A DNA stretch of 8,942 nt, taken from JBEEJL01 sp049698095 (lineage in GTDB: Bacteria > Pseudomonadota > Gammaproteobacteria > Burkholderiales > JBEEJL01). A program made the position numbers and the translations under genes. The stretch spans positions 1 through 8,942 of the forward strand of contig JBAVXA010000006.1 of NCBI GenBank assembly GCA_049698095.1, given 5' to 3'. Below the pieces are notes generated by a model that did no database searches, was not told the origin of the DNA, and was given only the letters and a program-made list of their open reading frames with translations. Positions 1-5,985 of this stretch are shown piece by piece (position 1 is the stretch's first letter; every line of letters begins with the position of its first letter).

Positions 1-2
1 TT

Positions 3-254
3 GCATTCAGGGTTATCACGGTGTGGCTTTATAACAATTCAAATCACTCGTTGTTCGCCGTAATCCTCGCTCATGCGATTGGCAGCACGGCTCGTTCCAC
101 CTTTCCCGGCGGGCGTCAGGCTTATGAGCTGGGGGATGGGTCTATCAGCTACGCAGTCATCGTCTTGGCGGCTGTAATTGTCTCGGTTTTGTGGGGAAAA
201 CGAACTCTGAGCAATTTCCTTGGCCGCCAATCGCTAACGGCCTGTTCGCGTTGA
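3..254 (+). CDS. C-terminal end of a CPBP-family intramembrane protease (partial)
   Basis: The reading frame is open from base 3 at the window edge to a TGA at 252-254, giving about 83 codons of a protein whose 5' part lies outside. The visible start AFRVITVWLYNN, followed by a hydrophobic stretch with AVILAHAIGS and, further on, WGKRTL, resembles the last part of CPBP (Abi/CAAX-protease-like) membrane proteins. In that family the third conserved motif is a His followed by a small polar residue (here H24 and S28 of the visible part), and the chain ends in a transmembrane helix and a WG-x-x-TL tail. A second hydrophobic segment lies at about residues 47-62 (ISYAVIVLAAVIVSVLW). The catalytic EE-x-x-x-R motif would be upstream and cannot be checked. 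GTG at 21 is an internal codon, not a convincing start. The gene converges on the catabolic cluster and has no evident link to it. The family call rests on motif memory over a short fragment. Confidence 0.6.
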   Translation, partial: AFRVITVWLYNNSNHSLFAVILAHAIGSTARSTFPGGRQAYELGDGSISYAVIVLAAVIVSVLWGKRTLSNFLGRQSLTACSR

Positions 255-285
255 CCAAATTCGCCTGCGGTTGAATTCGACTGTC

Positions 286-318
286 GGGCGCCACAAGAAA
301 AAGATCGTCTGGCCGCCC
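286..318. repeat. Imperfect inverted repeat in the convergent intergenic gap
   Basis: GGGCGCCA at 286-293 pairs with TGGCCGCCC at 310-318 if one C is bulged out, giving an 8-bp stem and a 16-nt loop. It lies in the 113-nt gap (255-367) between the convergent protease and acyl-CoA dehydrogenase genes, where transcription of both should end. Neither strand has a T-run after the stem, so it is not a standard intrinsic terminator. It could form a weak hairpin or be chance. Nothing else was seen in the gap. Confidence 0.3.
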
Positions 319-367
319 AAGAATTGTCCGCTCGACAAGCACATTCGCTTGAATCGACCAGGCGATG

Positions 368-1507
368 TCAGCTGGAAAGCAGATTTCTCGCGATGACCAT
401 GCGCTGCACTTCGCTGGTGCCTTCATAAATCTGCGTAATGCGCGCGTCACGGTAATGGCGCTCAACCGGATAATCTTCGAGGTAGCCGTAACCGCCATGT
501 ATTTGAATCGCTTTACTGCATACCCATTCGGCGAGTTCGCTGGCGTAGAGTTTTGCCTGCGAGGCCTCGGATAAACACGGCAGGCCTTCGGTACGCATTC
601 TGGCGGCGTGGTGAATCAGCATGCGCGCGGCATTGATGCGGGTGTGCATGTCGGCCAGCATGTTGGCGATACTCTGATGTTCAATGATGGCTTTGCCGAA
701 TTGGGTGCGCTCGTGCGCATACTTGAGTGCGGCTTCGTAGGCGGCGCGCGCAATACCGAGCGCCTGCGCGGCGATGCCGATGCGGCCGCCTTCAAGATTC
801 GACAGCGCGATTTTCAAACCTTCGCCGCGTTGTCCGAGTAAATTTTCTTCGGGGATCGCGCAATCTTCAAAATTGATCGCGCAGGTGTCGGAGGCGCGGA
901 TGCCGAGCTTGTGTTCCGGCTTGTTGACTTTGAAGCCGGGCGTGCTGGTCGGCACGATGAAGGCGCTGATGCCTTTTTTTCCTGCGTCGGGGTCGGTTAC
1001 GGCAAACACAATCGCCATCGCCGCGCGTTGGCCGTTGGTGACAAATTGTTTGTTGCCGTTGAGTATCCACTTGCCGTCTCTGAGCACGGCGCGGGTTTTC
1101 AGATTATTCGCTTCCGAACCGGCTTGCGGTTCGGTCAAACAAAACGCGCCGATTTTTCTGCCGCTGGCGAGGTCGGGCAACCAGTGTTTTTTTTGTGCTT
1201 CAGTACCGAATTTTAGAATCGGTGCGCAACCAACGGAATTGTGTACGCTCATGATGGTTGAGCACGACGCGCAGCCTGCTGCGATTTCTTCTTCGGCCAA
1301 CGCGTAGCTGGTGTAGTCGGAGTACGAGCCGCCCCATTGTTCCGGCACCATCATGCCGAGCAAACCGAGCTCCCCCATTTTTGCCACGACGGCATCGGGG
1401 AGTTTCGCCTCCTTATCCCATTTGCCTGCATGGGGCGCGAGCTCGTTCCGGGCGAAGTCGCGCGCCATATCGCGAATCATTTTTTGTTCTTCGGTATAAA
1501 ATTCCAT
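368..1507 (-). CDS. Acyl-CoA dehydrogenase, short-chain (butyryl-CoA-like) type
   Basis: This 379-residue cytoplasmic flavoenzyme oxidises an acyl-CoA to the trans-2-enoyl-CoA and passes electrons to electron-transfer flavoprotein. Its length and domain order match the family: a helical N-terminal domain (about 1-115), a beta domain with the flavin-binding signature LTEPQAGSEA at 124-133, and a C-terminal helical domain. The catalytic base is Glu362 in YEGTSEVQR, the position used by short- and medium-chain and glutaryl-type enzymes, and GGYGYLEDYPVERHYRDAR at 338-356 is the usual C-terminal signature. The ATG at 1505-1507 begins the expected EFYTEEQ N-terminus. The 32-nt gap upstream is AT-rich and has no clear ribosome binding site. 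It is the last gene of the minus-strand cluster, directly after the thiolase. Straight-chain C4-C6 or methyl-branched substrates are possible, and sequence alone does not decide. Confidence 0.93.
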   Translation of the reverse strand: MEFYTEEQKMIRDMARDFARNELAPHAGKWDKEAKLPDAVVAKMGELGLLGMMVPEQWGGSYSDYTSYALAEEEIAAGCASCSTIMSVHNSVGCAPILKFGTEAQKKHWLPDLASGRKIGAFCLTEPQAGSEANNLKTRAVLRDGKWILNGNKQFVTNGQRAAMAIVFAVTDPDAGKKGISAFIVPTSTPGFKVNKPEHKLGIRASDTCAINFEDCAIPEENLLGQRGEGLKIALSNLEGGRIGIAAQALGIARAAYEAALKYAHERTQFGKAIIEHQSIANMLADMHTRINAARMLIHHAARMRTEGLPCLSEASQAKLYASELAEWVCSKAIQIHGGYGYLEDYPVERHYRDARITQIYEGTSEVQRMVIARNLLSS

Positions 1508-1539
1508 TAACTATTTTTCAATTAAAATATATAGTTACA

Positions 1540-2724
1540 TTAAACCATTTCAACCGCGATGGCCGTTGCTTCGCCGCCGCCGATACATAATGACGCGATC
1601 CCACGTTTGCCGCCGCGCGCTTTCAATGCATGCAGGAGAGTGACAATCAGACGCGCGCCCGTTGCGCCGATCGGATGGCCAAGCGCGCATGCTCCACCGT
1701 TCACATTGACTTTATCGTGCGGCAGATTGAGGTCCTTCATGGCTGCCATGGTCACCACGGCAAAGGCCTCGTTGATCTCATACAGATCCACATCTTTCGG
1801 CGTCCAGCCGAGTTTTTTCTGCAGCTTGTCGATCGCGCCGACCGGCGCGGTGGTAAACCATTCCGGCTCGTGCGCATTGCTGGCGTGGCCGAGGATACGC
1901 GCGATGGGTTTGATCCCGCGCTTGGCCGCCTCGCTTTCGCGCATCAGAATCAGCGCCGCAGCGCCGTCGGAAATCGAAGAAGATGTCGCGGCGGTTACTG
2001 TGCCGTCTTTGTTGAACGCCGGTTTGAGCGAGGGGATTTTATCCGGGCGGCACTGGCCCGGCGTTTCGTCGGCGTCGATCATCACATCGCCCGCTTTGCC
2101 TTTAATGGCAACGGGGGCGATTTCTGCTTTGAACGATCCATCCGCGACCGCGCGCTGCGCGCGTTTCACCGATTCCGTTGCATACGCGTCCTGCTGCTCG
2201 CGCGTGAAGCCGTATTGGGCGGCGGTGGCGTCGGCGAAAATCCCCATCGACTTGCCGTCGTAGGCGTTTTCCAGGCCATCGAATGCCATGTGGTCGAGTG
2301 CTTTGACGTGGCCGTAGCGATAGCCGAGGCGCGCTTTTGGCAACAGGTGCGGAGCGTTGGTCATCGACTCCATTCCGCCCGCGATCATGATGTTGGCCGA
2401 GCCGGCGACAATCTGGTCGTGCGCCATCATGACCGCTTTCATGCCCGAGCCGCATACTTTGTTTAGCGTCGAACAGGCAATTCCTTTTGGCAGCCCTGCG
2501 CCGAGAATCGCCTGGCGCGCAGGCGCCTGGCCGACAGCAGCAGGCAATACGCAGCCGATAATCGCCTCGTTGATATCTCCGCCTTTCAGCCCGGCCTGCT
2601 GCACGGCTGAGGCGATTGCCGCCGACGCCAGTTGCGGCGAGGTAAGTGAAACGAACTGTCCGGACATGCCGCCGATAGGTGTGCGTTTTGCCGCGACAAT
2701 GACGATGGGGTCGGAACTGGTCAT
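1540..2724 (-). CDS. atoB: Acetyl-CoA C-acetyltransferase (thiolase)
   Basis: This 394-residue thiolase interconverts acetoacetyl-CoA plus CoA and two acetyl-CoA, or cleaves a similar 3-ketoacyl-CoA. All catalytic elements are present: nucleophile Cys91 in NKVCGSGMKA, NEAF at 318-321, His350 in GGACALGHPIGATG, and Cys380 in SLCIGGGEA. The LDHMAFDGLENAY segment at 143-155 is typical of acetoacetyl-CoA-type thiolases and argues against a PcaF/PaaJ beta-ketoadipyl-CoA thiolase. The ATG at 2722-2724 is preferred over the in-frame TTG six codons upstream because AAGGAA at 2731-2736 lies the right distance before it and MTSSDPIVIVAAKRTPIG is a normal thiolase start. Thr247 stands where most relatives have Asn (TAATSS instead of TAANSS). 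The gene lies 21 nt after the isovaleryl-CoA dehydrogenase gene, a pairing familiar from leucine-degradation clusters that end in acetoacetate and acetyl-CoA. Confidence 0.93.
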   Translation of the reverse strand: MTSSDPIVIVAAKRTPIGGMSGQFVSLTSPQLASAAIASAVQQAGLKGGDINEAIIGCVLPAAVGQAPARQAILGAGLPKGIACSTLNKVCGSGMKAVMMAHDQIVAGSANIMIAGGMESMTNAPHLLPKARLGYRYGHVKALDHMAFDGLENAYDGKSMGIFADATAAQYGFTREQQDAYATESVKRAQRAVADGSFKAEIAPVAIKGKAGDVMIDADETPGQCRPDKIPSLKPAFNKDGTVTAATSSSISDGAAALILMRESEAAKRGIKPIARILGHASNAHEPEWFTTAPVGAIDKLQKKLGWTPKDVDLYEINEAFAVVTMAAMKDLNLPHDKVNVNGGACALGHPIGATGARLIVTLLHALKARGGKRGIASLCIGGGEATAIAVEMV

Positions 2725-2730
2725 GGATTT

Positions 2731-2736
2731 TTCCTT
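2731..2736 (-). promoter_or_regulatory. Ribosome binding site of the thiolase gene
   Basis: On the minus strand AAGGAA precedes the ATG at 2724 with about 6-7 nt between. It fixes the thiolase start at that ATG, because the upstream in-frame TTG at 2742 would lie before this site. It is one of only two clear Shine-Dalgarno sequences at gene starts in the window. Confidence 0.7.
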
Positions 2737-2745
2737 GTGCAAAAG

Positions 2746-3906
2746 TTAAACGGACTGCTCGAATAATTCGCGGCCGATGAGCATGCGGCGTATTTCGTTG
2801 GTGCCGGCGCCGATGTCGTACAGTTTCGCATCGCGCAATAACCTGCCGGTGGCGTAATCGTTAATGTAGCCATTGCCGCCGAGCGATTGAATCGCCTCCA
2901 GCGCAACCTGAACCGCGGATTCAGAGCAGTAGAGGAGGCATGCCGCAGCGTCCTTGCGTTGCGAACGGCCTTGGTCGCACGCTTGCGCCACCCTGTACGC
3001 AAACGCACGCGCCGTTTGCAGGCGCACGTACATGTCGGCGAGTTTGCCTTGCATCAACTCAAACAAACCTATCGATTGGCCGAATTGTTTGCGCTCATGC
3101 ACGTAGGGAAGGGTGATGTCTAGCGCAGCCTGCATGATGCCGATCGGGCCGCCGGACAATATGACCCGTTCGGTGTCGAGGCCGCGCATGAGGATTTTAG
3201 TACCGCCATTGGCGCTACCGAGCACATTTTCCTCAGGGATTTCGCAGTCTTCAAAGACCAGTTCGCAGGTGTTCGAGCCGCGCATGCCGAGCTTGTCGAG
3301 CTTTTGCGCGGTGGAAAATCCTTTGAAGCCTCTTTCAATAATGAAGGCAGTCATCGAGCGCGAGGGCGAATCCTTGTCAGCCGTGCGCATATACACAATC
3401 AGCGTGTCGGCATCCGGCCCGTTGGTGATCCACATTTTGTTGCCGTTGGCGATATAACGGTCGCCTTTTTTCTCCGCGCGGCAGGCCATCGAGCCGACCA
3501 CGTCGGAGCCTGCGCCGGGCTCGCTCATCGCCAGCGCGCCGACATGTTCGCCGCTGCACAACTTGGGCAAATATTTTTTGCGCTGCGCGTCGTTGCCGTT
3601 GAGGAATAGATTATTCACGCACAAATTCGAATGGGCACCGTAACTCAAGCCAACTGACGCCGAACCCCGCGACACTTCTTCCACCGCGACGGTGTGCGCG
3701 AGATAGCCCAACCCGGTGCCGCCGTATTGTTCGCTCACCGTCATGCCGAGCAAGCCGAGCTCGCCGAGTTTGCGCCACATGTCGCTGGGAAAATCATTGC
3801 TCCTGTCGATTTGTTCCGCGCGCGGCGCGAGTTCGGCATCAACAAATTTCCGTACCGAGTCGCGCAGCGCGTTCAGTTCGTCGTTAATATGGGTGTCGTA
3901 AATCAT
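2746..3906 (-). CDS. liuA: Isovaleryl-CoA dehydrogenase
   Basis: This 386-residue flavoprotein of the acyl-CoA dehydrogenase family is predicted to convert isovaleryl-CoA to 3-methylcrotonyl-CoA in leucine breakdown, with electron-transfer flavoprotein as acceptor. The flavin signature AMSEPGAGSDV is at 126-136. The diagnostic feature is the place of the catalytic base. The usual C-terminal Glu is absent (IGAGTNEIRR, residues 365-374), while Glu246 in GLDTERVILSGGPIGIMQ sits where human isovaleryl-CoA dehydrogenase has its base. The C-terminal GGNGYINDYATGRLLRDAKL (343-362) also matches that subfamily. The ATG at 3904-3906 gives a normal N-terminus. No ribosome binding site precedes it, and the 29-nt gap is very AT-rich with two TATAAT boxes. 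Later leucine-pathway genes (methylcrotonyl-CoA carboxylase, methylglutaconyl-CoA hydratase, HMG-CoA lyase) are not in the window, so the pathway is incomplete here. Confidence 0.88.
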   Translation of the reverse strand: MIYDTHINDELNALRDSVRKFVDAELAPRAEQIDRSNDFPSDMWRKLGELGLLGMTVSEQYGGTGLGYLAHTVAVEEVSRGSASVGLSYGAHSNLCVNNLFLNGNDAQRKKYLPKLCSGEHVGALAMSEPGAGSDVVGSMACRAEKKGDRYIANGNKMWITNGPDADTLIVYMRTADKDSPSRSMTAFIIERGFKGFSTAQKLDKLGMRGSNTCELVFEDCEIPEENVLGSANGGTKILMRGLDTERVILSGGPIGIMQAALDITLPYVHERKQFGQSIGLFELMQGKLADMYVRLQTARAFAYRVAQACDQGRSQRKDAAACLLYCSESAVQVALEAIQSLGGNGYINDYATGRLLRDAKLYDIGAGTNEIRRMLIGRELFEQSV

Positions 3907-3920
3907 ATTATAAGTATCTG

Positions 3921-3949
3921 ATTATATTGAATAAATTATATGATGTTTA
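3921..3949 (-). promoter_or_regulatory. Candidate sigma-70 promoter ahead of the isovaleryl-CoA dehydrogenase gene
   Basis: On the minus strand TAAACA (3949-3944, 4 of 6 matches to the -35 consensus) is followed after exactly 17 bp by TATAAT (3926-3921, a perfect -10). Transcription would start near 3914, leaving a leader of about 8 nt before the ATG at 3906. A second TATAAT at 3912-3907 abuts the start codon and is too close to act for this gene. The -35 box overlaps the last codons of the FAH-family gene. AT-rich gaps produce such matches by chance, so this is tentative. Confidence 0.28.
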
Positions 3950-4622
3950 CCATCAGCTTGCCGAGGCCCTCAATCTCGCCAGCGAGCTTGTCGCCGGGCA
4001 GTACGGCGCCGACGCCCGCCGGCGTGCCGGTCATGATGACGTCGCCGGGTTGCAAGGTATAAAAGCGCGACAGGTAGGAAATCAAGTCGGGTACGCCCCA
4101 GATCATATGGCTCAGGTCGCCTTGTTGTCTTACCTCGCCGTTCACTTCAAGGGAAATTCTGCCTTTGGCGGGGTGACCGCGGTTCGATGCGGGAAACACG
4201 GAACTCATCGGCGCGGACTCGGCAAATGATTTGGCTAAATCCCAAGGCTGTTTTTTTTCTTTCGCTTCTGCCTGCAAATCCCGGCGCGTCATATCGAGGC
4301 CAACCGCGTAGCCGTAGACGTATTCGAGCGACTTTTCCGGCGCGATGTTCGCGCCTGCTTTGCCGATGGCGACGACCAGTTCTATCTCATGATGCAGGTT
4401 TTTCGTTCCCGGCGGGTAGTGCATGCCGCCGCCGTTCGGCACGATGGAATCGGCTGCCTTGGTAAAAAAGAACGGTGGTTGCTTGTTCGGATCGCTACCC
4501 ATTTCCCTGGCGTGGTCGGCGTAATTCTGCCCGACGCAAAAAATATGGCGTACCGGAAAACGATCGGTGATGCCGACAATCGGCAGGGAAGGGATGTCAA
4601 ACGCGGCGATGGCGAAACTCAT
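3936..4622 (-). CDS. FAH-family hydrolase, fumarylpyruvate hydrolase-like
   Basis: This 228-residue, single-domain enzyme of the fumarylacetoacetate hydrolase family is expected to be cytoplasmic and metal-dependent, cleaving a C-C bond in an acyl-pyruvate. The metal ligands are visible as Glu79 and Glu81 in HHEIELVVAIG and Asp110 in GLDMTRRDLQ. The His-Glu pair H37/E40 in NYADHAREMG, Lys131 and the late loop MTGTPAGVG (197-205) are also in place. FPVRHIFCVGQNY near the start and GLDMTRRDLQAEAK resemble the fumarylpyruvate hydrolases of gentisate degradation (NagK type). Oxaloacetate decarboxylase or acylpyruvase activity (FAHD1-like) is the main alternative. The ATG at 4620-4622 has GAGAG about 6 nt upstream. 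The gene lies 90 nt after boxA on the same strand and 29 nt before the isovaleryl-CoA dehydrogenase gene. No gentisate dioxygenase or maleylpyruvate isomerase gene is nearby. The family is certain; the substrate is not. Confidence 0.85.
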   Translation of the reverse strand: MSFAIAAFDIPSLPIVGITDRFPVRHIFCVGQNYADHAREMGSDPNKQPPFFFTKAADSIVPNGGGMHYPPGTKNLHHEIELVVAIGKAGANIAPEKSLEYVYGYAVGLDMTRRDLQAEAKEKKQPWDLAKSFAESAPMSSVFPASNRGHPAKGRISLEVNGEVRQQGDLSHMIWGVPDLISYLSRFYTLQPGDVIMTGTPAGVGAVLPGDKLAGEIEGLGKLMVNII

Positions 4623-4712
4623 GGTGAACTCTCGCGATGGGATGCAGGGATTTTATCACGGGAGCAGCAGTGGCTGGGATAGTTAAAGCAGCCCAGTTGA
4701 TTCGCTGGATCG
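4623..4712 (-). other. boxA to FAH-family gene intergenic gap
   Basis: This 90-nt gap is the longest inside the minus-strand cluster. CTGGG at 4674-4678 and CCCAG at 4692-4696 could pair around a 13-nt loop, but the stem is only 5 bp and no T-run follows on either strand, so it is not a credible terminator. GAGAG about 6 nt before the ATG at 4622 is a plausible weak ribosome site. Read-through from boxA is possible; a promoter cannot be assigned. Confidence 0.4.
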
Positions 4713-5930
4713 TTAGTAGGTCTCAATATGAAAACGCGCCTTGGCCACCAGCTTCGGCTGCAGCTTTTCCCAGTCCATCCCATGTTCGGCGCAAATGTCT
4801 TTGAAGGCGTCTTTGACCCCGTCCTCCATGCCCTTCAGCCCACAAACGTAAATGAAGCTGTTCTCGTCCTGCAACAGCTGCGCCACGTCCGTTGCGCGCT
4901 TGCGGATCAAATCCTGCACGTATTGTTTCGGCTGGCCGGGCGCGCGCGAAAAAGCAAAGTTGATGTCGATGAAATCTTTCGGCAGTTTCATCAGCGGGCC
5001 GAAATAGGGCAGCTCATCCTGCGCGCGCGCGCCGAAGAACAACATGAGTTTGCCGCCGTCATGTTGTTCTTTGTGCCGGCGACGAAATTCGGTCATCGCG
5101 CGCATCGGCGCGGAACCGGTGCCGGTACAGATCATCAGCAGGCTGGAACCCGGATGATTCGGCATGAGGAAGGTCGCGCCGTAAGGGCCGATCACCTGCA
5201 CTTTGTCGTCCCGTTTCAGGTCGCACATGTAATTCGAGCCGACACCCGGCGTCGGCTTGCCCTGATGATCTTCGGTCACGCGTTTGATGGTAAGCGAAAT
5301 ATTGTTGTAACCGCGGCGCTCGCCGTCGCGCGGGCTGGCGATCGAATACATGCGAACGTAATGCGGTTTGCCATTGGCGTCGAGTCCCGGCGGCAGAATG
5401 CCGATATTCTGACCTTCGAGAACGGGAAATGGCGTGCTGCCGAAATCCAGCACGATGTGGCGAATGTCGCTGGATGCATTGTCGCCGGTCAACCGGAAAT
5501 TGCCGGCTACGGTCGCAATCGCCGGATTCTTATTGTTGTAAAGATTTACCTGCGGCGGCAAAGCGGACCACGGCGCCGCGCCGATTCCCCCCTGGCCGGC
5601 GCTGGCTTCGTCCGTCATGCGCACAACGTCGGCGGGGAGGCTGTTTGTGTCACCGGCAGCGGTCGTCGCCTGAGCCGGCAGTTCGTCCCACGACAATTGT
5701 TCTTCGAGTGAATAAACGCTGCTCTTTTCAACGTCACGCCAGTTGTCGATCGAACCGGTCGGACAAGGGCCGATGCACGCCATGCATAAATTGCATTTTT
5801 CGAAGTTGACGACGTAGTTGCGCGAGTCGTGCGTAATTGCGCCGACCGGACACGTCGCCTCGCAGGTATTGCAGCGAATACAGATTTCCGGGTCGATCAA
5901 GTGTTGCCGCGCAAGCGTCGAAGCAGTCAT
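4713..5930 (-). CDS. boxA: Benzoyl-CoA 2,3-epoxidase reductase component BoxA
   Basis: This 405-residue soluble reductase takes electrons from NADPH through FAD and iron-sulfur clusters and delivers them to BoxB for oxygen activation. The N-terminus is a two-[4Fe-4S] ferredoxin domain with Cys17, 20, 23 and 27 followed by Pro (CIRCNTCEATCP), and Cys46, 49, 52 and 56 followed by Pro (CNLCMACIGPCP). A low-complexity Ala/Gly/Ser linker runs over about 85-125. The C-terminal two thirds is a ferredoxin-NADP reductase module: RMYSIASP at 193-200 binds FAD, GTGSAPMRA at 270-278 binds the nucleotide, YVCGLKGMEDGV is at 361-372, and the chain ends in an aromatic residue (HIETY) as in plant-type reductases. 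This fused layout is characteristic of BoxA. The ATG at 5928-5930 is the only sensible start. The gene sits 55 nt after boxB with only a weak AGAG-like ribosome site. Confidence 0.96.
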   Translation of the reverse strand: MTASTLARQHLIDPEICIRCNTCEATCPVGAITHDSRNYVVNFEKCNLCMACIGPCPTGSIDNWRDVEKSSVYSLEEQLSWDELPAQATTAAGDTNSLPADVVRMTDEASAGQGGIGAAPWSALPPQVNLYNNKNPAIATVAGNFRLTGDNASSDIRHIVLDFGSTPFPVLEGQNIGILPPGLDANGKPHYVRMYSIASPRDGERRGYNNISLTIKRVTEDHQGKPTPGVGSNYMCDLKRDDKVQVIGPYGATFLMPNHPGSSLLMICTGTGSAPMRAMTEFRRRHKEQHDGGKLMLFFGARAQDELPYFGPLMKLPKDFIDINFAFSRAPGQPKQYVQDLIRKRATDVAQLLQDENSFIYVCGLKGMEDGVKDAFKDICAEHGMDWEKLQPKLVAKARFHIETY

Positions 5931-5985
5931 GAGCTCTATAAAATCATTAAATTATGCAAGCAATCCGGCACGCATTAAGCCAACC
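5931..5985 (-). other. boxB-boxA intergenic gap
   Basis: These 55 nt between the boxB stop and the boxA ATG are AT-rich toward boxA. I see no hairpin with a T-run and no strong ribosome site. A seven-codon ATG-to-TAA frame (5952-5975, minus strand, MRAGLLA) is present without a Shine-Dalgarno sequence and is probably chance. The gap is short enough for boxB and boxA to share a transcript. Confidence 0.5.

Noticed and set aside
157..498. Minus-strand frame of 113 codons covering the end of the acyl-CoA dehydrogenase gene and the convergent gap
   Set aside because: It overlaps the protease tail and the well-supported C-terminus of the dehydrogenase in another frame, shows no family resemblance, and has no ribosome site.
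1187..1194. Run of eight A (minus strand) in the acyl-CoA dehydrogenase gene, and a similar run at 4251-4258 in the FAH-family gene, as slippage sites
   Set aside because: Both runs encode Lys-Lys in conserved-looking contexts, the zero frame continues to a normal full-length end, and no downstream stimulatory structure or useful alternative frame was seen.
1630..2466. Plus-strand open frame of 278 codons opposite the thiolase gene
   Set aside because: The thiolase on the other strand is complete with all catalytic motifs; this frame is Arg/His-rich noise.
4674..4696. Possible terminator hairpin after boxA
   Set aside because: The stem is only 5 bp with a 13-nt loop, and no T-run follows on either strand.
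4728..5711. Plus-strand open frame of 327 codons opposite boxA
   Set aside because: It is a long antisense shadow produced by GC-biased codons of boxA, Arg/His/Ala-rich with no recognisable domain.
5952..5975. Seven-codon mini-ORF in the boxB-boxA gap as a possible leader peptide
   Set aside because: It has no Shine-Dalgarno sequence, no run of regulatory codons and no attenuator-like hairpin, so it is expected by chance.
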